Shown here in pieces: positions 1 to 6,741 of a stretch of 12,591 bases of DNA. Both the position numbers and the translations under genes were made by a program. Location: contig JAISZV010000206.1 of the NCBI GenBank assembly GCA_031284475.1, positions 1 through 12,591 of the forward strand. The letters run 5' to 3'. The notes under the pieces were generated by a model. The model saw only the letters and a list, made by a program, of their open reading frames with translations, did no database searches and was not told where the DNA came from. Source of the stretch: Proteiniphilum sp. (lineage in GTDB: Bacteria > Bacteroidota > Bacteroidia > Bacteroidales > Dysgonomonadaceae). Position 1 is the first letter of the stretch; every line of letters begins with the position of its first letter.

Positions 1-1
1 T

Positions 2-193
2 GCCAAGTGGGCAACAGGAAGTAGCGCTAACCCGTCAGGTTATAAAATGTTTACGTCCATATCTGAAATGTCATATTGGGTGAGTAATCAACCGGCTAAT
101 ACTGTCGAAACAGCATATATGCTTTGTAACTACTCGGGTACCCCACTATCATGCTGTCATGTTGAAGATACAGATTCCCCCCAAAAACGCTAA
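2..193 (+). CDS. C-terminal fragment of an unidentified protein (5' end outside window)
   Basis: A reading frame enters from the left edge and stays open for 63 codons to a TAA at 191-193. The peptide is rich in Ser, Thr, Asn, Tyr and Trp, with a stretch YWVSNQ followed by AYMLCNYSG. That pattern loosely recalls the end of Fibrobacter-major-paralogous/DUF1566-like domains of Bacteroidales surface proteins, but the usual FSVRC-type ending is missing, so the family is only a guess. It is followed closely by a promoter box at 209-216, as expected at the end of a transcription unit. The alternative is a chance open frame: 63 codons without a stop in AT-rich DNA is suggestive but not conclusive. 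No function is assigned. Confidence 0.42.
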   Translation, partial: AKWATGSSANPSGYKMFTSISEMSYWVSNQPANTVETAYMLCNYSGTPLSCCHVEDTDSPQKR

Positions 194-208
194 TTCTCCC
201 AAAAACAT

Positions 209-216
209 TACTTTTG
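209..216 (+). promoter_or_regulatory. Candidate Bacteroidales -7 box (TACTTTTG)
   Basis: TACTTTTG matches the Bacteroidales sigma-factor -7 consensus TAnnTTTG. Transcription would start near 221-224, almost on the ATG of the short ORF at 221 and about 140 nt before the lipoprotein gene at 363. No TTTG -33 element is visible about 19 nt upstream, which weakens the call. It is the only close -7 match noticed between the end of the upstream reading frame (193) and the lipoprotein gene. Confidence 0.45.
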
Positions 217-220
217 CACC

Positions 221-328
221 ATGAACGAGATGACGACAAACATGTCCTTACGCACACAGAACGAAAATGTATCAAGAAAGCTGACAACCTTGTCTGCGGT
301 GATGCTCTTCGTAGTGGTGAAAGACTAA
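221..328 (+). CDS. Short ORF, 35 aa, coding status uncertain
   Basis: ATG at 221 opens 35 codons ending in TAA at 326-328. The peptide begins MNEMTTNMSL and ends in a hydrophobic run (LSAVMLFVVV) followed by KD. It starts immediately after the -7 box at 209-216, so its message would be nearly leaderless, and it ends 34 nt before the lipoprotein gene. There is no clear Shine-Dalgarno sequence, no signal-peptide cleavage site, no Cys, no leader/core division and no double-Gly motif. It could be a small leader peptide of the lipoprotein transcript, a relic of a longer gene, or non-coding. I do not recognise it and assign no function. Confidence 0.25.
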   Translation: MNEMTTNMSLRTQNENVSRKLTTLSAVMLFVVVKD

Positions 329-350
329 TTATTTTATATAAACTAATTAT
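324..350. repeat. 9-bp direct repeat ACTAATTAT in the lipoprotein leader
   Basis: ACTAATTAT occurs at 324-332 and again, identical, at 342-350, 18 bp start to start, with the second copy 12 nt before the lipoprotein ATG. A spacing near two helical turns would suit a regulator binding one face of the DNA. The region is very AT-rich, so chance duplication is quite possible. The first copy overlaps the stop codon of the short ORF. Confidence 0.3.
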
Positions 351-362
351 AAACAGTTACTT

Positions 363-1514
363 ATGAAAAGAGCAATTACAATTTCAGTAATGATCCTGTT
401 CGTCACGGCAGGGTGTGGAGGAAACAAACAATCAAACGATGATTTAATCATCGTTGACGTTTCGAAAAGTTATCCCAAGAAAGAACTCATCCTTCAGGAT
501 TTGATGGATGTGGAATATATTGCGCTGGAGACCGCTGACGAATTTCTCACACAAGGTTCGGTACAAGATGTAGGGAAGGAATACATATTGGTGATAAATC
601 GAACGAATGATGGGGATATTTTTATTTTTGACAGAAAAACCGGTAAAGGAGTAAGGAAGATAAACCGCATGGGGCAAGGGGCGGAAGAATATGTAAGAGC
701 GAATGATATTATTCTGGATGAAGCCAAGGGTGAAATATTCGTAAAGTCACCGGGAAATAAAATCTTAGTGTACGATTTTTACGGGAACTTCAAACGATGT
801 TTGAAGTTTAGTCAAGAACTTTCATCTGTTTTTGATTTTGACAAAGATCATTTGATTGGCTATGATATGTCGGATTATTATAATAAAGGAGAGGATAGAA
901 GCAAATCATACCATATTGTTATATCCAAACGGGATGGGAGTATAACCCGGGAAATTTTTATTCCTTTTAAAACGATAAACACACCGGTTGTGATGGAGGG
1001 AGATAGATATGTAGCAGGTTATTTTTACCAAATACGCCCAAGTCACGGCAAATGGATACTTATGGACACATCATCCGATACATTGTATAACTATGCACCG
1101 GATGGCACATTAAGTCCCTTTATTGTAAGAACCCCCTCCGCACATGCCATGGAGTCTGAAGTTTTTCTTTATATAGGTATTTATACCGACCGTTATTATT
1201 TTATGGAAACCGTTAAAAATGTATTTAACTTTGAAAAGGGTAGAGGATTCTATACTGATGAACTGATGTACGACAAGGAAGAAAATGCCATATTTCAATT
1301 TACCGTTTACAATGATGACTATACGGAGAAAAGAACTGTAGCTATGACATCAAGATCATTTAATCGCGAAATCGAACACGCTGCTAATTTAGATGCATAC
1401 CAACTTGTTGAGAATTACAGGAAAGGGCAACTGAAAGGCCGCTTGAAAGAAATCGCCGCCAACCTGAACGAAGAATCCAACCCTGTGATCATGCTGATAA
1501 AGCATAAGAAATAA
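363..1514 (+). CDS. 6-bladed beta-propeller lipoprotein (DUF5128-like)
   Basis: This is a 383-aa predicted lipoprotein. Residues 1-17 form a short positively charged then hydrophobic signal, and lipobox VTAGC places the lipidated cysteine at Cys18, so the mature protein should be membrane-anchored and face the periplasm or the cell exterior. The body has the hallmarks of the Bacteroidales 6-bladed beta-propeller family: an early VEYIALET segment, FIFDRKTGKGVRKI, GQGAEEYVRANDI, then repeated blade strands such as IFVKSPGNKILVYDFYGNF. A typical tail (NEESNPVIMLIKHKK) ends it. Length is normal for the family. No enzymatic residues are known; members are thought to bind ligands or act as scaffolds, and many lie near polysaccharide or peptide uptake genes. 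The start at 363 fits the signal peptide, although the ribosome site is only AT-rich sequence. It is markedly more AT-rich than the genes from 2404 onward. No link with the following operon is shown. Confidence 0.88.
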   Translation: MKRAITISVMILFVTAGCGGNKQSNDDLIIVDVSKSYPKKELILQDLMDVEYIALETADEFLTQGSVQDVGKEYILVINRTNDGDIFIFDRKTGKGVRKINRMGQGAEEYVRANDIILDEAKGEIFVKSPGNKILVYDFYGNFKRCLKFSQELSSVFDFDKDHLIGYDMSDYYNKGEDRSKSYHIVISKRDGSITREIFIPFKTINTPVVMEGDRYVAGYFYQIRPSHGKWILMDTSSDTLYNYAPDGTLSPFIVRTPSAHAMESEVFLYIGIYTDRYYFMETVKNVFNFEKGRGFYTDELMYDKEENAIFQFTVYNDDYTEKRTVAMTSRSFNREIEHAANLDAYQLVENYRKGQLKGRLKEIAANLNEESNPVIMLIKHKK

Positions 1515-1600
1515 AATTAAATGTTGTGGCGAATCAAATAGCTATTTTAAACGGTAAATTAATATTTACACCAGCGTGATTTTTTTTGCAGAAGATTTTT

Positions 1601-1608
1601 TATCTTTG
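1601..1608 (+). promoter_or_regulatory. Candidate -7 box (TATCTTTG) for the radical SAM operon
   Basis: TATCTTTG is an exact match to the Bacteroidales -7 consensus TAnnTTTG, 24 nt before the ATG at 1633, giving a leader of about 15-20 nt. A TTTG lies upstream at 1585-1588 within a T tract, but only 12 bp separate it from the -7 box instead of the usual 19 or so; the correctly spaced position reads GATT. The -33 element is therefore poor or degenerate, which could mean a weak or activated promoter. It is the only good promoter seen for the eight genes 1633-9629. Confidence 0.65.
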
Positions 1609-1632
1609 GATTTTCTTTAAAACAATCTGATT

Positions 1633-2382
1633 ATGACTGGTTATATTAAGCGGGATTTACATGTGCATACTTCGTTTTCGAAGGATGCTTTTTCTACCAT
1701 CCACGAAATGAATACGGCGGCTGCCCGGAAGGGCTTGAAGGCTATTGCAGTCACCGATCATGCGCATTATATAGTAAGACTAAATGAATTTGGGACAATG
1801 GATGAATCCTATTACATCGGATTGAAGAAAATTCCCTCCCGAATCCGCTTTCCCGAGGGGGAACTCCGCGTTTTCAAAGGTGTCGAGGCTAATATCGTGC
1901 ACTCCAGCGGCACGATAGATGTGAGGGAGGGGTTGCTCAAGGATCTGGATATGGTTATCGCAAGCATGCATCCCATGCGTATCCATCCGGTTGATTCGGA
2001 GACGACTAAAACAACATTGATCCAAACGATGATAAACAATCCGTATGTAACGGTGATCGGGCATCCCTGCGATCTCAGGTATTTCCCCGACAACCGGTTC
2101 CCCGAGGAAGTGGTCGAGGCGGCAGTATTCAATCATAAGCTCTTAGAAGTGAACACTTCTGTCCTGAAGCCCGGAGCCAAACGCAACGGGTGGGATTTGA
2201 CCCTGCAAATGCTGCGTATCTGTAAGGCTCGGAAGTGCTGTATCTCCATTGGTAGCGATGCGCATAATTGTTATGAAATAGCCGCTTTCGACCTGATCCA
2301 AGAAGCGCTGGAAGATGTAGCGTTTCCTGATGACTTGATTGTCAATAATCATGGTGATTTATTAAAAACCTATTTTCGATAG
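1633..2382 (+). CDS. PHP-domain phosphoesterase (YcdX / histidinol-phosphatase-like)
   Basis: This 249-aa protein is a single PHP (polymerase and histidinol phosphatase) domain, a metal-dependent TIM-like barrel that hydrolyses phosphomonoesters. All the metal-binding motifs are visible: HVHTSFS (His10, His12) with Asp18, TDH (Asp42, His43), GVEANI (Glu85), SMHP (His113), GHPCD (His144) and GSDAH (Asp209, His211). The set resembles YcdX-type trinuclear zinc phosphatases, which have about the same length, with Asp18 where YcdX, as I recall, has a His; Asp there is common in other PHP proteins. It should be cytosolic and active. It is the first gene after the promoter box at 1601-1608 and ends 21 nt before the first radical SAM gene, so it is probably cotranscribed. 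It may remove a phosphate from a pathway intermediate, but its substrate cannot be read from sequence, and it could instead be an independent housekeeping gene at the operon front. Confidence 0.9.
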   Translation: MTGYIKRDLHVHTSFSKDAFSTIHEMNTAAARKGLKAIAVTDHAHYIVRLNEFGTMDESYYIGLKKIPSRIRFPEGELRVFKGVEANIVHSSGTIDVREGLLKDLDMVIASMHPMRIHPVDSETTKTTLIQTMINNPYVTVIGHPCDLRYFPDNRFPEEVVEAAVFNHKLLEVNTSVLKPGAKRNGWDLTLQMLRICKARKCCISIGSDAHNCYEIAAFDLIQEALEDVAFPDDLIVNNHGDLLKTYFR

Positions 2383-2403
2383 ATAAAATATCTCTTTTTG
2401 CTG

Positions 2404-3444
2404 ATGAAAAACAGATCCACCCGACGATTCTATTTTGCGCTCACGGAAAGATGCAACCTCCACTGTTCGCATTGCTTCAACCAATCGGGCGAACGCGAAG
2501 ACACAGATGACCTGACGACAGACCAGGCACTCAACGTGATTGACGCCGCCTGCAGGGAAGGCTACGAATGTATGCAACTCACGGGGGGAGAGGCCTTACT
2601 CAGAAGGGATATTTTTGATATCATCCGCCATATCCATGCCAGGGGGATGCTGGTGTCCATACAAACGAACGGGGTGATCGGCAAGAAGGTTATGGCAGCG
2701 TTGATGTTGCTTGACGCCGGGCGGACGGAGTTTATTGTTTCTTTAGATGGGATCCGGACACATTCGGCGTTCAGGGGAAGGGAGGCGATGTTACAAACGA
2801 TGGCATCCATCAGACAGTTGTCACCCTTGTTCCCGCTCAGGATCAATTCGCTGCTGTCGGCGCATATTTCCAGGCAGGAAGTCGGGGCGGTGATTGATCT
2901 GGCGTATTCCGTAAATGCGTCTGTCGCATTCAACCCTGTATGTCTTTCCGGCAGAGGGAAAGCTGCCGACGTGATGGGATGCGCGGATTATTTTGCCCGG
3001 ATGATCGAACTGCAGCGCCAGGGGGGCGTTCGCATCCGGAAAGGGTTTGACTATGCAGACGGTTCTTTTCGCGAAACGGAGGATTGCCCGGTACGCAAGG
3101 GGACGGCTATTTTTGTGTCCCATAACGGGGATTGCTACCCCTGCGGTTTTCTGGAAGTCCACAAGGAACTGTGTATGGGTAACTTGGTGGCGCTCCGGTA
3201 CGATTTGAAGCAGGTGTTCCGGAATTATCCCGTCACATGCCGGAAAGTAACGGACGCGTGCCTGTCCTGTGCATATTATCTTTCAAGGCACTGTTTTGCC
3301 GGATGTCCGGCGCGGATCTTTGCTGCGAACAACACCTTTGACGCAAGGGAGATTTATTGCATGAAAGCATATTACTTACTTAACGAACACAAGAAAAATG
3401 GAGAAAGTACGCTACCGGGCTCGACGGGAATGGAACGGTCTTGA
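2404..3444 (+). CDS. Radical SAM / SPASM enzyme A
   Basis: The product is 346 aa. The radical SAM cluster motif is Cys17-x3-Cys21-x2-Cys24 in ERCNLHCSHC, followed by the SAM-binding LTGGEALL at 59-66 and a SIQTNG strand at 85-90. The C-terminal SPASM domain carries Cys228-x13-Gly-x4-Cys247, then Cys286-x2-Cys289-x7-Cys297-x3-Cys301 and a final Cys319, enough to hold two auxiliary 4Fe-4S clusters. The third spacing is x7 where the textbook SPASM pattern has x5. SPASM enzymes modify peptides (thioether links, epimerisation, C-C bonds) or small molecules; the substrate here is unknown. I chose ATG at 2404; a TTG at 2398 would add two residues and is less likely. It starts 21 nt after the PHP gene and its last 47 nt overlap the next gene, implying translational coupling. 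It shares its Cys spacing with radical SAM B. Confidence 0.92.
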   Translation: MKNRSTRRFYFALTERCNLHCSHCFNQSGEREDTDDLTTDQALNVIDAACREGYECMQLTGGEALLRRDIFDIIRHIHARGMLVSIQTNGVIGKKVMAALMLLDAGRTEFIVSLDGIRTHSAFRGREAMLQTMASIRQLSPLFPLRINSLLSAHISRQEVGAVIDLAYSVNASVAFNPVCLSGRGKAADVMGCADYFARMIELQRQGGVRIRKGFDYADGSFRETEDCPVRKGTAIFVSHNGDCYPCGFLEVHKELCMGNLVALRYDLKQVFRNYPVTCRKVTDACLSCAYYLSRHCFAGCPARIFAANNTFDAREIYCMKAYYLLNEHKKNGESTLPGSTGMERS

Positions 3445-4600
3445 AATCTTCGACCGCCAGGGGATACAGTCGTTCAAAATCACATCCGGCCCCGATGAGG
3501 AGGGCTGGCTCAAAGAGAATTGCGGGCAAACGGAACCCATCATACGCACGCCCTATCCCAAATCAAACCTCTTTTGCTCTGCGCCCAAACGGGTCTACTG
3601 GGAAATCACACGCACCTGCAACCTGAATTGCGCCAACTGTTACAACCGCTACCGCTCCGTCAAGAACGAGATGACTTTTGAACAGCAGCGCTACCTGGCG
3701 CAAATGCTTTACGACAACGGTGTATGGATTATCCAACTGACGGGCGGCGAACCGACCGTAGTCCCGCATGTCTGGGAATTGGTTGCCTACCTCAGCGACC
3801 TGGGCTTTTACGTGGCCATGGGCAGCAACGGGATATATAGCAGGGATACGCTCAACAGTATGCTCCGTTCGCCGCTTGACTGGATCATTATTTCCATCGA
3901 CGACGAGCATGAGAAACAGGCCGGAAAAGCCACCCTGAAACATCTGCTCCCGGCTAAGGAAACCATACGCGCTTTGATCGGAGCCAACAAGCGAGTGCGC
4001 GTCAATACGCTTATTCAGCGGAATAATTATACGTATGAACACCTGGAACCTTTGGCCCGTTTTTGTTCGGAGCATAAGGTGGAATCGATGAACTGCATCC
4101 CGCTCCGCCCGTTCACGCTGGAGGAAGCCGTGATAGAGAACCAGTTGAAGCAGCATGAATTCAAGACCTTCATCACAGGACTGAAACAAATCAGGGCGGA
4201 ATATCCGGATGTGCGGTTCTTCACAACGCTCGACCTGGAATATACCTCACTGGATAATGTGTACGTGAAGGACAAGTCCTGTGCAGCCGGCCGGGAAGGA
4301 TGCGTGATCTCTCCATATGGTGAAGTCTACGGATGTTCCTACAGCCTGGCATCCATGCCTGATTCCACGGATACTGAAAGAATGCGTTTTGTTGCCGGAA
4401 ACCTCAGTGAGCGGAGTTTTATGGACATCTGGAACGATGCCGACCGATGGGCTATCTTTCGGTATACAGATCAATACAAACACTTCCGATGCAAGGCCTG
4501 TACCTATTATACAAGCCACAAGTGCATCGGGAACTGCCCCATTATGGTCAAAGGATCGCCTGAAGCCTTTGATCCGTACTGTTATGTTGATATCCTATGA
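3398..4600 (+). CDS. Radical SAM / SPASM enzyme B with an N-terminal extension
   Basis: This 400-aa protein has the radical SAM motif Cys74-x3-Cys78-x2-Cys81 (RTCNLNCANC) and LTGGEP at 114-119. The SPASM domain has Cys295-x12-Gly308-x4-Cys313, then Cys365-x2-Cys368-x7-Cys376-x3-Cys380 and Cys395. Before the core, about 65 residues form a charged segment with a strand-turn-strand look (EWNGLEIFDRQG). Similar short N-terminal hairpins occur in some peptide-modifying radical SAM enzymes, but that comparison is from memory and weak. The first in-frame ATG, at 3398, must be used or the extension is lost; the next Met (residue 92) lies after the cluster motif. It overlaps radical SAM A by 47 nt, and its stop overlaps the next start as ATGA at 4597-4600. 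With A it may form a paralogous pair acting on one substrate. Confidence 0.92.
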   Translation: MEKVRYRARREWNGLEIFDRQGIQSFKITSGPDEEGWLKENCGQTEPIIRTPYPKSNLFCSAPKRVYWEITRTCNLNCANCYNRYRSVKNEMTFEQQRYLAQMLYDNGVWIIQLTGGEPTVVPHVWELVAYLSDLGFYVAMGSNGIYSRDTLNSMLRSPLDWIIISIDDEHEKQAGKATLKHLLPAKETIRALIGANKRVRVNTLIQRNNYTYEHLEPLARFCSEHKVESMNCIPLRPFTLEEAVIENQLKQHEFKTFITGLKQIRAEYPDVRFFTTLDLEYTSLDNVYVKDKSCAAGREGCVISPYGEVYGCSYSLASMPDSTDTERMRFVAGNLSERSFMDIWNDADRWAIFRYTDQYKHFRCKACTYYTSHKCIGNCPIMVKGSPEAFDPYCYVDIL

Positions 4601-5745
4601 CCGATACCTTGCCCTATAATGAATTCAGCCCTTATAAACTACTGATGCAGTATGATAAACTGAGGGATCTGGCACAAGGGAAACCCGTCGTTCCCAGCAC
4701 GCTGGAATTGGATGTTTCCGGTATGTGCAACCACAACTGCCGCTGGTGTGTAGATCCCCCAGGGACGCATAGCAACACGTTAATGAGTGCGGCTATTGCT
4801 TTACGAATCTTGCAGGAGGCGCGTGCACTGGGTATACGGGGCGCTGTATTCAAAGGTGGTGGCGAACCGGCGCTACATCCCGAATTAGGTCGGATTATCT
4901 GCGAGGCGAAAACGCTGGGCTTTGAAACCGGTGTGGTTACGAACGGTACGCGGCTGGCACATTGGGCGCCGGCTTATCTGGAGGCCTGCGATTACGTCCG
5001 GATCTCGGTTGATGCCGTGGATGAAACCATGCGGATGGATATTCACGGCGTTGGCGATTTTACCGGCCTGAAAACTTCAATCTCCGAATTAACGGCATCG
5101 CGGCAAGGCAGGCGGCATCCGGTGATTGGGTTAAGTTTTTGCTTAGAGTACAAACACCGGGACAGTATACCTCAGGCCATTGTGCTCGGAGAGGAAATGA
5201 AGGTGGACTACGTATTGATCCGTCCGGTATTCGGCGAAGAGATAGGTTATACACCTTCGCATACGCCGGAGGAAGCCGAATCTTTGCGCAGTTGCATACG
5301 CACACATGCCGCCCGCCATAAGAGCAATATGATGGTTTTTGCCGGCGACTGGAAAGGAGACGCAGAATATGCCGCCTCACACGGGGTGAAAATCCGGGGG
5401 ATGGTCCGGCGCGACGGTATTGTTCGCGCTGAAAACTGTAACGGCATCGAGCATATTACGAAACAATGTTATGCCGCCCCCCTGCTATTGGTCATTACCG
5501 CCTCCCTGGAGGTTTACTTCTGTTGCTGTACGCGCGGACTGAAACAATTCCGCATGGGCAGGCTCGATTATCTGAAACAGGAACAAGCATTGACCGTTTT
5601 TTTTGCAGATAGACAGTACAAACAGCAATTGAGCAGGCTACGTAACTGCGAATGTCTGCCCTTTTGTACGCATCCGTTGCAAAAGTATAACGAGGTCATT
5701 GAATATTTGCGACTCAATAACAAGTACCATACACATTTTATATAA
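4597..5745 (+). CDS. Radical SAM enzyme C with atypical C-terminal cysteine cluster
   Basis: The product is 382 aa. The radical SAM motif is Cys44-x3-Cys48-x2-Cys51 (GMCNHNCRWC), followed by GGGEP at 87-91 and VVTNGT at 113-118. The C-terminal part has Cys291, a run of three cysteines at 309-311 (YFCCCTRG) and Cys351-x-Cys353-x3-Cys357. This resembles a SPASM/twitch auxiliary-cluster domain but does not fit the standard spacing, so at least one auxiliary 4Fe-4S cluster is likely while two are uncertain. SPASM/twitch relatives include both peptide maturases and dehydrogenases of aminocyclitol or sugar substrates; I cannot decide between these. The start codon overlaps the previous stop (ATGA), a standard sign of coupled translation, and the next gene follows after 6 nt. 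Confidence 0.9.
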   Translation: MTDTLPYNEFSPYKLLMQYDKLRDLAQGKPVVPSTLELDVSGMCNHNCRWCVDPPGTHSNTLMSAAIALRILQEARALGIRGAVFKGGGEPALHPELGRIICEAKTLGFETGVVTNGTRLAHWAPAYLEACDYVRISVDAVDETMRMDIHGVGDFTGLKTSISELTASRQGRRHPVIGLSFCLEYKHRDSIPQAIVLGEEMKVDYVLIRPVFGEEIGYTPSHTPEEAESLRSCIRTHAARHKSNMMVFAGDWKGDAEYAASHGVKIRGMVRRDGIVRAENCNGIEHITKQCYAAPLLLVITASLEVYFCCCTRGLKQFRMGRLDYLKQEQALTVFFADRQYKQQLSRLRNCECLPFCTHPLQKYNEVIEYLRLNNKYHTHFI

Positions 5746-5751
5746 AAACAA

Positions 5752-6735
5752 ATGATGACGATGCTAAAAGATTATAACACATGGGCTGTTTTCCCCACGA
5801 TCGTAAACGTCAATGTGCTCCGGGGAAAATGCCCCTGCCGTTGCGTGCATTGCCCCGTTGGAATCATCACGCCCGGGGAACGCGCCCGGCATTTCGGGCA
5901 GCAGGTAATGGATCTGGACCTATTCAAGCGGATTGCCCTGGAAGTTGCCACCTACACACATGCCGCCATCCGTATTCACGCGGTGGGCGAACCATTGCTG
6001 TGGGCAGATCTGGACGCTGCCGTCCGGTTCCTTAACCAACACGCCGTCCAATCATGGATATTCACTTGTGCAGTCACGGAAGACCGCAGCATCCTGCGTA
6101 TCCTCTGCGAACACGTCTCTATCATCGAAGTATCGGTCAATGCAACCGGACGCAGGGAATATCTCGACACCAAAGGCATAGATGCATTCCATTTAGTAAC
6201 AGACAATATAGCCTACATGGCCAACTATATCGAAGAAAACCGGCTGCCGGCAAGGCTTCTGCTCAGTCGTGTGCAGACGGAGGACGAAAACAGCGATCGG
6301 CAATTCAAAACCTATTGGGAAGGAAAAGGATGGGCCGATGATGTATTCATCCGTTCTTATCATAATTACAACGACCTGCTCGACGCAAAGCATGGAGCAA
6401 GCATCAAAAAACCCTGCCTGGTACACTGGGCCAGGGCCTCCATAGATTGTGACGGTACAATGGTCTGTTGCTTCAACGAATTATTCAAACAATATACGCC
6501 GGACGTCGTACTCGGGAAAGTAAGCGGAAAAACCTCCATCCTGCAGATCTGGCGAGGGCGCAAACTACAACAGATAAGAGCCGGCGACCAGGCAGGGGAT
6601 TTCTCCGGCCTACCCTTCGATCTACCCTGCAAAAACTGCAAAACCTGCCAGCCTATCGATACCCTGCGGGACACCTCCGAAAAACAGTTGTCGAGAAAGC
6701 CATCACCGGCAGCAAATAAAGACCACCAAGCCTGA
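5752..6735 (+). CDS. Radical SAM enzyme D with C-terminal SPASM-like cysteines
   Basis: This 327-aa protein carries Cys27-x3-Cys31-x2-Cys34 in GKCPCRCVHC; Cys29 is an extra cysteine inside the motif. The SAM-binding GGE segment is replaced by AVGEPLL at 77-83, still of the GEP type. The C-terminal half holds Cys222, Cys233, Cys239, Cys240 and then Cys293-x2-Cys296-x2-Cys299, consistent with one or two auxiliary 4Fe-4S clusters in a SPASM-like fold. A WRGRKLQQIR segment (267-276) before the last cysteines matches the 'iWrg..l..lR' helix usual in SPASM proteins. The last 25 or so residues are polar and probably disordered. ATG codons at 5752, 5755 and 5761 are all possible starts; I kept the first, 6 nt after the previous stop. 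The substrate is unknown. Confidence 0.88.
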   Translation: MMTMLKDYNTWAVFPTIVNVNVLRGKCPCRCVHCPVGIITPGERARHFGQQVMDLDLFKRIALEVATYTHAAIRIHAVGEPLLWADLDAAVRFLNQHAVQSWIFTCAVTEDRSILRILCEHVSIIEVSVNATGRREYLDTKGIDAFHLVTDNIAYMANYIEENRLPARLLLSRVQTEDENSDRQFKTYWEGKGWADDVFIRSYHNYNDLLDAKHGASIKKPCLVHWARASIDCDGTMVCCFNELFKQYTPDVVLGKVSGKTSILQIWRGRKLQQIRAGDQAGDFSGLPFDLPCKNCKTCQPIDTLRDTSEKQLSRKPSPAANKDHQA

Positions 6736-6741
6736 TGCAAG

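Noticed and set aside
207..217. Sequence resembling a CTnDOT-type attachment core (GTAnnTTTGC)
   Set aside because: It reads TTACTTTTGC, so the leading G is missing; the same bases are better explained as a TAnnTTTG promoter box, and no integrase gene is present.
1536..1569. AT-rich palindromes (AAATAGCTATTT at 1536-1547 and GTAAAT-TAAT-ATTTAC at 1554-1569) as a possible terminator of the lipoprotein gene
   Set aside because: Stems are short and AT-only or nearly so, and the T tract at 1580-1587 is not adjacent to either stem; too weak to call.
3563..4189. 208-codon minus-strand frame
   Set aside because: Antisense to radical SAM B, whose motifs are intact; no recognisable domain in the antisense product.
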